From Emticicia soli (GTDB lineage: Bacteria; Bacteroidota; Bacteroidia; Cytophagales; Spirosomataceae): DNA of 64,000 bases. The notes below the pieces were generated by a model that saw nothing but the letters and a program-made list of their open reading frames with translations, did not search any database and had not been told where the DNA came from. This document shows, piece after piece, positions 54,849 through 63,991 of this stretch. Made by a program: the position numbers and the translations under genes. The stretch is from NCBI RefSeq assembly GCF_037860775.1, contig NZ_JBBEWC010000003.1, positions 62,001 to 126,000 on the forward strand, in the 5' to 3' direction. Numbering within the stretch: the stretch's first letter is position 1; each line of letters opens with the position of its first letter.

Positions 54849-55658
54849 TTATAAAATGTCACAATAGCCCATGCCGGCCGAAGAAGTAAACTTGCCGAAA
54901 CCACCGTAAAAGCCTACTTCTACTATTTTAGAAGGGGCATTTAGTTCAAAAACAAAGTTTTCGTAGCCTTTTATCTTCGTTTCCTCTTCTCGGTTTTGCT
55001 TGATTGAGATGAGTTTAGACCGCATCTTATTGGTGTCGGTCAGTTTGAAATTTATGAGTTTTTCAAGTGTAGAGTCGTCCATCGTTATGCCTTTGCCATA
55101 GACTGATTCATATTTACTAAGCAGATTAAGCGCAAAATAACGGGCAAATCGAGGGTCGGTTGGGTGCAGATAATCGTCGTTGCCATCGGCTCGTTTTTCG
55201 GCAATTACCATTGGTGAGGCAGCTTTGTATTGTAAACGGGTAGTGTTTCCTAGCGGAGCAGAAAGAGATTCTACCGATTCTATCAGAAAATCGGCCTGAT
55301 ATTTCCTGTTGTATATCCCGATACGCTGATTTTTAAAAAGACCCACAATAAAATCTTCGGCGGCTTTATCAATAAAAAAAGAAACGGTTATATATATAGG
55401 TCGGTCAGAGAGCAGTATAAAATCCTCGCCCTTTTCGATAGGCTTGGCTTTGTGCGGTATGTCAAACTTTGAGAACGTAAAATGTTTGAAATTTTTGGTA
55501 GAATCGCTCATTTTATATCCTTTTTGATGCAGAAAGGTAGCATATTCGGCATCGGCTTCTTTAATACGTGAGTATATCCAGCTCGAAAAGGGGTGATTAT
55601 AATTCAGTGTCAGTTTTTGGTACGGTGTATATGGGCGCAGGGTTAGTTTAAATCTCAT
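54849..55658 (-). CDS. cas6: Cas6, crRNA-processing endoribonuclease
   Basis: 269 residues from the ATG at 55658 (7 residues shorter than the longest frame). Two ferredoxin-like halves; the C-terminal glycine-rich loop GFGKFTSSAGMGYCDIL is the G-x-G-x5-G-x-G signature. Cleaves pre-crRNA eight bases upstream of each spacer, leaving ATTGAAAC, which fits the repeat. Separate promoter region with a 15-bp palindrome; precedes the WYL regulator. Confidence 0.93.
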   Translation of the reverse strand: MRFKLTLRPYTPYQKLTLNYNHPFSSWIYSRIKEADAEYATFLHQKGYKMSDSTKNFKHFTFSKFDIPHKAKPIEKGEDFILLSDRPIYITVSFFIDKAAEDFIVGLFKNQRIGIYNRKYQADFLIESVESLSAPLGNTTRLQYKAASPMVIAEKRADGNDDYLHPTDPRFARYFALNLLSKYESVYGKGITMDDSTLEKLINFKLTDTNKMRSKLISIKQNREEETKIKGYENFVFELNAPSKIVEVGFYGGFGKFTSSAGMGYCDIL

Positions 55659-55691
55659 AGCAATGGTTGTTTGGCACAATAATAAGCCTAA

Positions 55692-55706
55692 TGTTTAATT
55701 TAAACA
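55692..55706. promoter_or_regulatory. Perfect 7-1-7 palindrome upstream of cas6 (candidate operator)
   Basis: TGTTTAATTTAAACA, perfect around one central base, 34 bases before the cas6 ATG. A near-consensus -7 box TATTATTG lies between it and the gene. Possible autoregulation site of the cas6-WYL unit. Confidence 0.5.
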
Positions 55707-55764
55707 ATATTCTGTAGGATTATTTATTTTTCGGTTACTTGTTTGGCCTTGGCAATGCTTTGTT

Positions 55765-55802
55765 TTTGAAAAAAAGTAAAGGCCACTTTTCCGAGTGGCC
55801 TT
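55765..55802 (-). terminator. Terminator after the charged repeat protein
   Basis: Stem AAGGCCACT (55779-55787) / AGTGGCCTT (55794-55802), then TTTACTTTTTTT on the minus strand. Separates the small gene from cas6. Confidence 0.85.
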
Positions 55803-55833
55803 CAGTGATATATATAAATTATCTGTTGTATAA

Positions 55834-56070
55834 TTATAAACTTTGTGTTGCATTCGTTTGCGCTTGCAACTTTCTTTCTTTATTGCGTTTCCGGCGTTCT
55901 ACTTCGTAGGCATCAAGGCGCTCTTTATTGCGTTTTCTATATTCACGGCAATAGATTTTCATTTCTTCCCTGTGGTTTTCGGCATATTCACGTGAGCGCT
56001 GATTTAGCTTCTCCCGATTTTTTTCTCTGTATAGTTTCTGATACGCTTTTTGGTATTCTGATGTTTTCAT
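55834..56070 (-). CDS. Small highly charged repeat protein
   Basis: 78 residues from the ATG at 56070. Almost entirely Lys/Arg/Glu/Asn/Tyr, built of about four 13-16-residue units (LYREKNREKLNQR, SREYAENHREEMKIY, CREYRKRNKERLDAY, EVERRKRNKERK), predicted to be one long helix. Such proteins occur in phage and mobile regions, often as nucleic-acid-binding small proteins, but I know no function for this one. Its own terminator stands between it and cas6. Confidence 0.7.
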   Translation of the reverse strand: MKTSEYQKAYQKLYREKNREKLNQRSREYAENHREEMKIYCREYRKRNKERLDAYEVERRKRNKERKLQAQTNATQSL

Positions 56071-56590
56071 AAGATGCAAAAGTTAAGTTTCCGTTTTCAA
56101 AAATAGTAGATTTTCTGAATTCTCATAGTTTTTTTTCGTTTTTTATTAAGTGGACTTATTTAACGTAATCAAAACTGTATCCGGAAACTCATAAAACTTA
56201 TGATTTATTATGAAAAAAGACAGTCGCTAGTAGCAACTGCCTTTCTGGTGTTTACACGTTGTAAATATTTTAAACTTTCTTTCTTATTTTAATTTATTGT
56301 TATGAATCCTTTGATGCTTCCTTAGTAATGCTTTAGATTCTAAGGAGTAATCAACAGCAGGGAATCATAAACTATTTTCTTAATCAACAGATATGTAAGT
56401 TTTCAAAGCAAAAATGACTATTTTTTGAATTTCAAAAATTCTCAGAATCAGCAGTTTTCCCTACATTTTATAGAAACCCCTACTGATGCAATTCTAATTT
56501 TTAAAGGTAATAAAATTTTACACAAATTTGTTCAACAAAATTGTTTAATGCAAATTAAAAAAATATAACCGAGAGGTAGTAAGTCAAAAA
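56071..56590. other. Intergenic region with one hairpin
   Basis: AT-rich 520 bases with no plausible frame. A hairpin at 56218-56240 (minus strand: GGCAGT ... ACTGTC with an inner GCTA/TAGC) is followed on the minus strand by six T (56213-56218), so it can terminate a minus-strand transcript, possibly the TetR mRNA about 350 bases beyond its stop or an unseen small RNA. Confidence 0.45.
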
Positions 56591-57202
56591 TTAAGGTCTG
56601 ATACCATTAATCACAAAGCTTTTAATATTGTCTCGTCGTTGTCTGAAAAAGGCTTTCATTGCTTCATCGTCTCTGTTTTCTTTAGCTTTTATATAATTCA
56701 TGGCAAGATAAGGGAAGCTACATAAGCTATATATATGCAGAATCAGGTCTTCGCCTCTTACATTTTCAGCTACCACACCTTTTTGTTTTTCGTTTCTGAG
56801 AATGGCATCTAATTGCGCAGGAATAGTATCTTCTTGCGAACCTGCCAGAAAATGGATTAGCTCTTCTGATTCATTAAACAAATTAATAACAAAATTCGGT
56901 AAGCCCGGTTTGGCTTCAAACAAGTCGCTTATTACATCAACTATACCCCCTATCAGTGTTTCTAAATCGGTTTGCCGACCAATCATGCGTTTCATGTGCA
57001 CAAAAACAATGGCTATTGTACCTTCAAGTACTTCTTTAAAGAGCGATTCTTTGGTACGGAAATAGTAATGCAACATTGTGCGGCTAATACCTGCTTCTTC
57101 GGCAATCTGATTAGTACGAGTGCCTTTAAAGCCATTCCGGTGAAAAACCTTTTCAGCAGCTAGCAGTATTTTTTGCTTGGTGTCGTGGTCTATTTTTGGC
57201 AT
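56591..57202 (-). CDS. TetR/AcrR-family transcriptional regulator
   Basis: 203 residues from the ATG at 57202. N-terminal helix-turn-helix (KILLAAEKVFHRNGFKGTRT, then IAEEAGISRTMLHYYFRTKE) and a C-terminal ligand-binding helical part. Usually represses an efflux or oxidoreductase gene next to it. A TAAATTTG box (57230-57237, minus strand) lies 27 bases upstream; the region also has two direct AACATTT copies. A target is not visible; the Gfo/Idh operon upstream runs in the same direction and ends at a terminator. Confidence 0.9.
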   Translation of the reverse strand: MPKIDHDTKQKILLAAEKVFHRNGFKGTRTNQIAEEAGISRTMLHYYFRTKESLFKEVLEGTIAIVFVHMKRMIGRQTDLETLIGGIVDVISDLFEAKPGLPNFVINLFNESEELIHFLAGSQEDTIPAQLDAILRNEKQKGVVAENVRGEDLILHIYSLCSFPYLAMNYIKAKENRDDEAMKAFFRQRRDNIKSFVINGIRP

Positions 57203-57229
57203 AAAAAAACTTCTAATGGAAACATTTAA

Positions 57230-57237
57230 CAAATTTA
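57230..57237 (-). promoter_or_regulatory. -7 box of the TetR gene
   Basis: TAAATTTG on the minus strand, 27 bases before the start. No good TTG in front. Confidence 0.4.
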
Positions 57238-57251
57238 TCTAACATTTTGGA

Positions 57252-57304
57252 TAAAAATAATAGCCATAGCTACTTAAAGTGATTTCTAAGTAGCTATGGC
57301 TATT
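57252..57304 (-). terminator. Strong terminator of the Gfo/Idh/MocA operon
   Basis: Perfect 18-bp stem, AATAGCCATAGCTACTTA (57259-57276) with TAAGTAGCTATGGCTATT (57287-57304), loop of ten, then ATTTTTAT on the minus strand. Confidence 0.85.
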
Positions 57305-57334
57305 AAACGGTAACAAAACGCTAACGCAAATATC

Positions 57335-58495
57335 TTATCCCATTGGTTCCAGCTTTTTAGCAAATTTCTGCGCTTTCAAAGATAATTCTGTTGCCAAAAA
57401 GCAGTGTGCTTGTGTCATGGCTGTTTCGGTACGGTTTACAATGTCGCTTACTAGCTGGCTGCCGAATGGTAGAGGGTCTTTGCTGCAATCGATGTACTTG
57501 GTTTCTTTGTTATTTACCAGATACAAATTGTTGCCGCTATCTTTAATAGCAATATCAATATTTTTACGAATCTCGATAAAACCTTCAGTGCCTAAAATAG
57601 TCAATCGGCCATCGCCCCAGGTTTTTAGTCCATCAGGGGTAAACCAATCTACACGGATATACCCTGTGCCGCCGTTGCCTCTTACCATCGCATCGCCGAA
57701 GTCTTCAAACAACGGAAACTCAGGATGGTTAAGATTTCCTATCTGCGAGCTTACAACTTCGCCTTTAGTGGAGCCTGTAAAAAACAAAAACTGGTCGAAC
57801 TGGTGCGAAGCAATATCTGTAATAATACCACCAAATTTGTTACGGTCGAAAAACCACTCGGGGCGGGTCTTGGTGTTCATGCGGTGTGGCCCTAAGCCAA
57901 TTGTTTGTACAACCTTGCCGATAGCACCTTCTTTTATCAATTCTCCTGCTTTTACAGTTGCCCTGTTTTCGAAGCGCTCGCTATACATGATAGAGTAAAT
58001 ACGCTTGGTATCTTTCTGTACCTTTCTTACTTGCGCCAATTGCTCAAGGCTTGTAATACCGGGCTTATCGGCCATAAAATCTTTGCCATGTTGCATAGCT
58101 TTTATGCCTATTGGGGCACGTTCGCTGGCAATGGCAGCACTTAATATTAGTTGTATCGATTTATCTTCCAGTATTTCCTGCTCGCTTTTGGCTTGTTTTA
58201 CGTTGGGGTATCTTTTTACATAACCTGCCATCAAATCGGGTTCTTTGGCGTATACTGCTACCAGCTCGCCACCACCACGAATAATGGCCTCTGTCATGCC
58301 ATAAATATGCCCGTGATTAAGCCCTATTACCGAAAAACGGATACTTGGTTCAGCATTTTTATAAATATATGGTGCTTCTATCGAAGCTGTTTTTGCTGCA
58401 ATTTCTGTCACAAGACCCGACGAAAGTACCAGCCCTGCTGTGCTTGCCAAGCTATTTTTTAGAAAATTGCGGCGGTTGTTATTACTGTTTTCCAT
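57335..58495 (-). CDS. Gfo/Idh/MocA-family oxidoreductase with a Tat-like signal (third of three)
   Basis: 386 residues. NNRRNFLKNSLASTAGLVLS is a twin-arginine signal. NAD(P)-binding FSVIGLNHGHIYGMTEAIIR; then QLILSAAIASERAPIGIKAM and KPGITSLEQL (K of the catalytic EKP-like motif) and the Gfo/Idh C-terminal domain. Exported folded dehydrogenase of sugars or cyclitols; the substrate is unknown. 16 bases after the previous gene. Confidence 0.88.
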   Translation of the reverse strand: MENSNNNRRNFLKNSLASTAGLVLSSGLVTEIAAKTASIEAPYIYKNAEPSIRFSVIGLNHGHIYGMTEAIIRGGGELVAVYAKEPDLMAGYVKRYPNVKQAKSEQEILEDKSIQLILSAAIASERAPIGIKAMQHGKDFMADKPGITSLEQLAQVRKVQKDTKRIYSIMYSERFENRATVKAGELIKEGAIGKVVQTIGLGPHRMNTKTRPEWFFDRNKFGGIITDIASHQFDQFLFFTGSTKGEVVSSQIGNLNHPEFPLFEDFGDAMVRGNGGTGYIRVDWFTPDGLKTWGDGRLTILGTEGFIEIRKNIDIAIKDSGNNLYLVNNKETKYIDCSKDPLPFGSQLVSDIVNRTETAMTQAHCFLATELSLKAQKFAKKLEPMG

Positions 58496-58511
58496 AGTTT
58501 AATCAGGTTGT

Positions 58512-59885
58512 TTATTGGGTTTTGGTCGCCAGTTTTAAGGCTTGGGTAGTTGTATAATATTTGGCAATCATGTTGGGTACTTCCCATGCAGGTAATTTGC
58601 CTTGTTTCAGAAACTCGAGGTATTTTTCGGTTACTCGTCCAAAGTGTGCCTCATGACCTTCTTTGTATTTTTCCGGAATCTCCACTTCCCAACCTTTGTC
58701 GTTTTTCTTCAAACTAACACCCGGGTACTTTTTCTGAACTATTGCCAAGGCTTGGTTTAAACCTGTTTCATAGGCTTTGTCGTTACTAATAGGTTCAATA
58801 TATAGCGTAGGTTTATAGTTTTGTTCTGCGCCTTGTCTGATAATCAGATTTGCTTTAGTGCCTCTCATAATCGAATAATGGGTGTCGCCACCACCTTCAG
58901 GTGCCTGATAAGCCCATATAACAGAAGCCTTTGCATGCACACCTTTTAGCTGATAATTGATTTCACCGTTCGAAAACACCTTCAATAAAGTATCGTTCAC
59001 TACGTCTTTTTTCAGATAGTCAGGAAAACCCTGCGTTTTCGTGATAGTTTTAAACTGGCTCAGCGTCATATCGGTTGTCCAGCGGCGGGCATCATTTATC
59101 TTGATGTCTTTTTTATAATCAATGATTTGCTCAGGAAAACACTCCCATTGAATGAGGTCTACCAAGTGGGTGTTTACATCTACAATTCCTTCGCCTTGTT
59201 GAGATACATCCATAAACCACGAAGGGCGGGTGAGTACACTACCCGAAACATATTTGTAAAAATGATGCACACTTTCTTTGGTTACTGCCGGATTTTCGGG
59301 TGTTCCTTTTTCCAGATTTCCGAATGCTGATGCTAACATTGAAAACTCTCGCTGCAACATGGTAGAAATTTCGTAGCGCTCGGTCATTATATCATAAAGC
59401 AAAACCTTCTTCTGAGCCGCCGATGCAAAGGTTCTTTTGAGTTTCTCAAAATCCTTTTCGTTGATAATCATAGGTTTGTCGGCCAGTACATTAAATCCGG
59501 CATTGATTGATTTCTCCAGATAATCGGCTTTTATACGGTTATTACCAGCAATTACAACCACATTACCTGCTTTTTCGACCAGCATTTTTTCAAAATAATC
59601 ACTACCTGTATATACCTGTTCGTCCCATTTTGTAGGGCTATCGGTACGGGTGTTGTAGCCTTTAATTCGTTGCAGATGAAAATCAAGGTCGGCACCTACA
59701 GGTGCATATACCCTTACTTCAGGGCTTACTTCAGGATACATATTTTTCTGTACCAAAGCTGCATGAAAATGGCCGGGGTCAAGAGTAATCAGTTTGATTT
59801 CTTTTGAGGTCTGGGCAGATGCTTCTTTATTCAATAACATACCTAGTGCTAGGGCGAATACTGTTGCTACGAGTTTTTTTCTCAT
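58512..59885 (-). CDS. Exported Gfo/Idh-related oxidoreductase (second of three)
   Basis: 457 residues with a Sec signal (MRKKLVATVFALALGMLLNK EASAQ). Begins KLITLDPGHFHAALVQKNMY; contains NVLADKPMIINEKDFEKLKR and a family-specific C-terminal domain (YHFGRVTEKYLEF type). Best matches the group called 'putative oxidoreductase C-terminal domain' in Bacteroidota. 16 bases from each neighbour, so the three form one operon, probably acting on one carbohydrate. Confidence 0.85.
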   Translation of the reverse strand: MRKKLVATVFALALGMLLNKEASAQTSKEIKLITLDPGHFHAALVQKNMYPEVSPEVRVYAPVGADLDFHLQRIKGYNTRTDSPTKWDEQVYTGSDYFEKMLVEKAGNVVVIAGNNRIKADYLEKSINAGFNVLADKPMIINEKDFEKLKRTFASAAQKKVLLYDIMTERYEISTMLQREFSMLASAFGNLEKGTPENPAVTKESVHHFYKYVSGSVLTRPSWFMDVSQQGEGIVDVNTHLVDLIQWECFPEQIIDYKKDIKINDARRWTTDMTLSQFKTITKTQGFPDYLKKDVVNDTLLKVFSNGEINYQLKGVHAKASVIWAYQAPEGGGDTHYSIMRGTKANLIIRQGAEQNYKPTLYIEPISNDKAYETGLNQALAIVQKKYPGVSLKKNDKGWEVEIPEKYKEGHEAHFGRVTEKYLEFLKQGKLPAWEVPNMIAKYYTTTQALKLATKTQ

Positions 59886-59901
59886 CAGATATTATATATG
59901 G

Positions 59902-61308
59902 TTATTTATTCACTTTTATGGCATAGGCACTTCTTTGCTCTCTGCTCAATAGTGCGTTCGCCTCATTATCGTTCTTAAAACGCTCGGTTTTAGGATCCCA
60001 GTATAGTTTTCGGTTGAGCTTCATGGCGGCATGATGCAACAAGCAAGCACTACACGAACGATGTCCGATTTCGGCAGGAGCAATAGGGTCTTTGCGTGAG
60101 GCAATACTTTCAAGCCAATTGCCGTGGTGGTCGTTACTTACGGTCATGTGAATTTCGTTCGGGCCGATTTCTGAGGTAATAATTTTCGGGTCGCTGGCAT
60201 CTAGTTTTTTAGCGGCATTTTGTTTGGCTACCGGGTCGCTAGAGGTAACAGCACCATCACCACGAGAAACAAAAATCCAGCCATCTGTTCCCTCAAACTT
60301 TATTCCGTTCGGAATCTCATTGCTGATAATCATCTCTACACCGTTTTCGTACATGGCATGCGTAGTAAATATGCCGTGCACATTCCATAAACCACTGGTC
60401 GGAAAATCGGCTTTACCCCATATTTCAGTAGGTCCCGAGTATTCGGTATCCATTCCCCAGTGCGCAATATCAATGTGGTGTGCGCCCCAGCCTGTAATCA
60501 TGCCTGCCCCAAACTGCTCACAACGCAACCAACCTGGGCGGTCGAACCCTACTTGCGGGTGAACCCGTTTTTCGGTATAATATACATCGGGTGTTGTGCC
60601 GAGCCACATATCATAGTTCAGGTTTTTAGGTATTGGCATTTCAGGCTCTTCGTTGCCCGATGGATCGCCGGGTAAACCTACATATACCTTTTGCAATTTA
60701 CCTATTCTTCCGTTTCTTACCAACTCTACGGCATACCTGAACTGCGACGTTGAGCGTTGCTGGCTACCAATCTGCAATATTCTGCCCGATTTCTTTACAG
60801 CATCGGCCATCATTCTCCCTTCTGCTATCGTCAACGAAGCTGGTTTTTGCACATATACATCTTTACCTACTTCTACGGCATGTATCACAATAGGCGCATG
60901 CCAGTGGTCGGGTGTACTTACAATAACGGCGTCAATATCTTTATTAAGCAATAGCTCTCTGTAATCGCCATAACCTTTTACACCATTAAACTCTTTTCCG
61001 TTCTTTTTGGAATAGTAGCCATTTACTAATTTCTGAGCTCCTTCTACACGGTTGCTGTCCAGGTCGCACACGGCCATAATCTGGGCAGTATCATGTTTCC
61101 ATACACCCGGCATATCGTGCCCGCGCGAAATGCGCCCAACGCCAATAGCGCCAACATTGATTCGGTTACTTGGCGCATTTTTGCCAAATACAGAAGCTGG
61201 TACGATAGACGGGAAACCTGCTAATAAAGTACTGCCGGCTAAGACTCCTTTACTACCCAAGTCAAGGAATTTTCTTCTCGAGATGCTATTGTTTTTTTCG
61301 GTAGTCAT
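59902..61308 (-). CDS. Gfo/Idh/MocA-family oxidoreductase with a Tat-like signal (first of three)
   Basis: 468 residues. Tat signal SRRKFLDLGSKGVLAGSTLL. NAD(P) motif VGAIGVGRISRGHDMPGVWK; DAVIVSTPDHWHAPIVIHAV; catalytic-type KPASLTIAEGRMM; HIDIAHWGMD near the C-terminus. Belongs to the exported Gfo/Idh group common in Bacteroidota and Planctomycetes. First gene of the operon. Confidence 0.9.
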   Translation of the reverse strand: MTTEKNNSISRRKFLDLGSKGVLAGSTLLAGFPSIVPASVFGKNAPSNRINVGAIGVGRISRGHDMPGVWKHDTAQIMAVCDLDSNRVEGAQKLVNGYYSKKNGKEFNGVKGYGDYRELLLNKDIDAVIVSTPDHWHAPIVIHAVEVGKDVYVQKPASLTIAEGRMMADAVKKSGRILQIGSQQRSTSQFRYAVELVRNGRIGKLQKVYVGLPGDPSGNEEPEMPIPKNLNYDMWLGTTPDVYYTEKRVHPQVGFDRPGWLRCEQFGAGMITGWGAHHIDIAHWGMDTEYSGPTEIWGKADFPTSGLWNVHGIFTTHAMYENGVEMIISNEIPNGIKFEGTDGWIFVSRGDGAVTSSDPVAKQNAAKKLDASDPKIITSEIGPNEIHMTVSNDHHGNWLESIASRKDPIAPAEIGHRSCSACLLHHAAMKLNRKLYWDPKTERFKNDNEANALLSREQRSAYAIKVNK

Positions 61309-61653
61309 AATTGTTGTTTGTAATGGTTAAATAGAATGAGGAATGGTATGGCTGTATTTTTATTGTTTATGCCTAATATACAGCCATAAGCACGGAGTAC
61401 TGTCCTGTTATAAGTAGAATTGTTTCATGATAGCAGACTCTGGATTTAAGGTAGAACGATGCAGATAAATCTGAATACATAGTTCAGCTAATCATTTATT
61501 CTAAAAAAAATACAATTATAGTGCTTTTTCTTTAGCTTAAATCACTTTCCTGAATCATTACCTCCAAATCAAATCCAATAGAAAACTAAGGTTATTTTTG
61601 TATTTAACAAAGACTTTTTTGTCTATTTTTTGTAATTTATACATACTGTCTCT

Positions 61654-61679
61654 CGGTTTCGTTTTCGGAAACGTTACCG
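61654..61679. promoter_or_regulatory. 26-bp imperfect palindrome, LacI-type operator candidate
   Basis: CGGTTTCGTTTTC (61654-61666) mirrored by GGAAACGTTACCG (61667-61679); CGGT..CGTTT.C on one arm equals G.AAACG..ACCG on the other (10 of 13 pairs). Reminiscent of LacI/GalR operators. It lies about 350 bases upstream of the Gfo/Idh operon and the same distance before ygiQ, so the target is uncertain. Confidence 0.45.
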
Positions 61680-62012
61680 ATAGTTTTTGTAAACTTGTAA
61701 TAATTATAGATTTTTGTTGATAATTGCTTGTAATAAAAAGGAAGGCTTTGCTTAGATAGTGATAGTAGAAAAGATGTGGCTTAGAAAAGTATAATTTCAG
61801 CTATTTTGTCTTGAACTATGATTTAGCTGATAAAACTGATTTTATTGTTTTAGGTAAAGAAGTGAGGCTAATTATTCCTTTTAGCCGTTTATATGTTAAT
61901 CAAATTGTTAAACCAACCCATTGATTTTAAGCTAATGCGACTTTTTTACTCTTTTTTTTGTTGAGTAATGGCGGAAAAGGGGAATAATGACAGTTTTCTC
62001 ATAAAAACCCGT

Positions 62013-62020
62013 TAATTTTG
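62013..62020 (+). promoter_or_regulatory. -7 box directly in front of the ygiQ-like start codon
   Basis: TAATTTTG ends 4 bases before the ATG at 62025. If used, transcription starts at or near the A of the ATG, giving a leaderless mRNA. No TTG is found at the proper distance upstream. Confidence 0.4.
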
Positions 62021-62024
62021 TAGT

Positions 62025-63932
62025 ATGATTATAAGACCGGAAAGACCCATAACAGATTGGCTGCCTCTTACTTTGAAAGAAGTAGAGAAAAGAGGCTGGG
62101 ACGAAGTAGATGTAGTACTCGTTTCAGGCGATGCCTATGTTGACCATCCAGCCTTTGGAACGGCCGTTATTGGGCGTATTATAGAAAGCGAGGGTTTCAG
62201 AACTGCCATTATTGCCCAGCCAAACTGGAAAGATGATTTGCGGGACTTTAAGAAATATGGCCGTCCGAAGTACTTCTTTGGTGTAACGGCTGGTTGTATG
62301 GACTCAATGGTGAACCATTATACTGCCAACAAACGCTTGCGTTCGAATGATTCTTACACGCCGGGTGGTGAAGCAGGTTACCGACCTGACTACGCAACTA
62401 CAGTTTATACCAAAATATTAAAAGAACTTTACCCGGATGTACCTGTTCTGATTGGTGGTATTGAAGCATCGTTAAGACGGGTAACGCACTACGATTATTG
62501 GAAAGACCAGCTAATGCCTTCGATTCTGGCTGATTCGGGTGCTGACTTGTTGGTTTACGGTATGGGTGAGCAACCATTGCGAGAGATATTGAAATTGGTG
62601 AAGAAAGGTGTGCCGCTTAATACCATTAAAAATGTGAATCAGGTGGCTTACATGCAAGATAGCTCTGAGGCTTTGCCTGATGATAGAGGCTGGAACACAG
62701 TTGAGCTGGCAAGCCATGAGGTGTGTCTGAAAGATAAACTCAAATACGCTTCTAATTTCAAGATAGTAGAAGTAGAATCGAACAAATGGCAGGCGAATCG
62801 TATCATTCAGAAAATAGGAAGCGATACCTTGGTGATTAACCCGCCATTTAAGATTATGGACGAAAAGGAAATCGACCAATCATTCGATTTGCCTTATACC
62901 CGCTTACCTCACCCCAAATACAAAAAACGTGGCCCGATTCCAGCCTATGAAATGATTAAGTTCTCGATAAACATGCATCGGGGTTGTTTTGGAGGTTGTA
63001 GTTTCTGTACTATTTCGGCGCACCAGGGTAAATTCATTGCTTCAAGAAGCGAAGAGTCTATCATGAAAGAGGTAAACGAAATTGTGCAACACCCTGAGTT
63101 TAAAGGTTACATTTCTGATTTGGGTGGGCCATCGGCCAATATGTATCGCATGAAGGGTAAAGATGAGTCTATCTGTGCCCGTTGTCAGGCACCGAGCTGT
63201 ATTCATCCGGTTATTTGTTCTAACCTTGATACATCACATAAACCTTTAACCAAAATATATCAGAAAGTAGATGCACACCCCGAAGTGAAAAAGGCTTTTG
63301 TGGGTTCGGGTATTCGCTACGATTTATTGGTAGACGATTTCAATAAAAATAATCAGGATGGTAACCACGACGAGTACATGGAGCAATTGGTTACACGCCA
63401 TGTATCAGGCCGCTTGAAAGTTGCCCCTGAGCATACCTCTGACGATACCCTACGTGTGATGCGTAAGCCATCGTTTAAGTATTTCAAGAAATTCAAGCAG
63501 AAATATGATAAAATACAGGATAAGCACGAGCTAAAGCAACCGCTGATTCCTTATTTCATTTCGTCTCACCCGGGTTGTGAAGAGGCCGACATGGCTAATC
63601 TGGCTGCTGAAACCAAAGACTTAGGTTTTCAGCTAGAGCAGGTGCAGGACTTTACGCCAACGCCTATGACAGTAGCTGAGGTTATCTATTATTCGGGCGT
63701 ACATCCTTATACTTTGCAGCCAATTAAAACGGCTAAAACCCGTGAGGAAAAACTGGCACAAAACCGTTTCTTTTTCTGGTATAAACCCGAGTTTAAAAAC
63801 TGGATTCGCAGCCGACTGCACAAACTCAACCGTGCCGATTTGGCCGACCGTTTATTGGCTAGCCCTAAAAAGAAAATACAGGGAAATGAACCAGTAGGAG
63901 CGGTGAAGAATAAAAAGAAGAGATTTAGGTAG
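62025..63932 (+). CDS. YgiQ-family radical SAM protein
   Basis: 635 residues. Radical SAM CxxxCxxC: C321, C325, C328 in RGCFGGCSFCTIS. N-terminal DVVLVSGDAYVDHPAFGTAV and FFGVTAGCMDSMVNHYTANK are family hallmarks; extra Cys in ICARCQAPSCIHPVIC may bind a second cluster; basic C-terminal tail (KNKKKRFR). The reaction of this family is not known to me. Monocistronic, ends at a clear terminator. Confidence 0.93.
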   Translation: MIIRPERPITDWLPLTLKEVEKRGWDEVDVVLVSGDAYVDHPAFGTAVIGRIIESEGFRTAIIAQPNWKDDLRDFKKYGRPKYFFGVTAGCMDSMVNHYTANKRLRSNDSYTPGGEAGYRPDYATTVYTKILKELYPDVPVLIGGIEASLRRVTHYDYWKDQLMPSILADSGADLLVYGMGEQPLREILKLVKKGVPLNTIKNVNQVAYMQDSSEALPDDRGWNTVELASHEVCLKDKLKYASNFKIVEVESNKWQANRIIQKIGSDTLVINPPFKIMDEKEIDQSFDLPYTRLPHPKYKKRGPIPAYEMIKFSINMHRGCFGGCSFCTISAHQGKFIASRSEESIMKEVNEIVQHPEFKGYISDLGGPSANMYRMKGKDESICARCQAPSCIHPVICSNLDTSHKPLTKIYQKVDAHPEVKKAFVGSGIRYDLLVDDFNKNNQDGNHDEYMEQLVTRHVSGRLKVAPEHTSDDTLRVMRKPSFKYFKKFKQKYDKIQDKHELKQPLIPYFISSHPGCEEADMANLAAETKDLGFQLEQVQDFTPTPMTVAEVIYYSGVHPYTLQPIKTAKTREEKLAQNRFFFWYKPEFKNWIRSRLHKLNRADLADRLLASPKKKIQGNEPVGAVKNKKKRFR

Positions 63933-63956
63933 TTAATATTTATAAAGAGTTTTAGT

Positions 63957-63991
63957 AAAGACGCCCATTTTTATAGAAGAGGGGCGTCTTT
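63957..63991 (+). terminator. Terminator of the ygiQ-like gene
   Basis: Stem AAAGACGCCC (63957-63966) / GGGCGTCTTT (63982-63991), loop of 15. Confidence 0.8.

Larger units (their letters stand above)
61309..62024. other. Intergenic region between divergent Gfo/Idh operon and ygiQ-like gene
   Basis: 716 AT-rich bases, no plausible gene. Holds the 26-bp palindrome at 61654-61679, described separately, and the ygiQ-side promoter box at 62013. Nothing else recognised. Confidence 0.6.
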
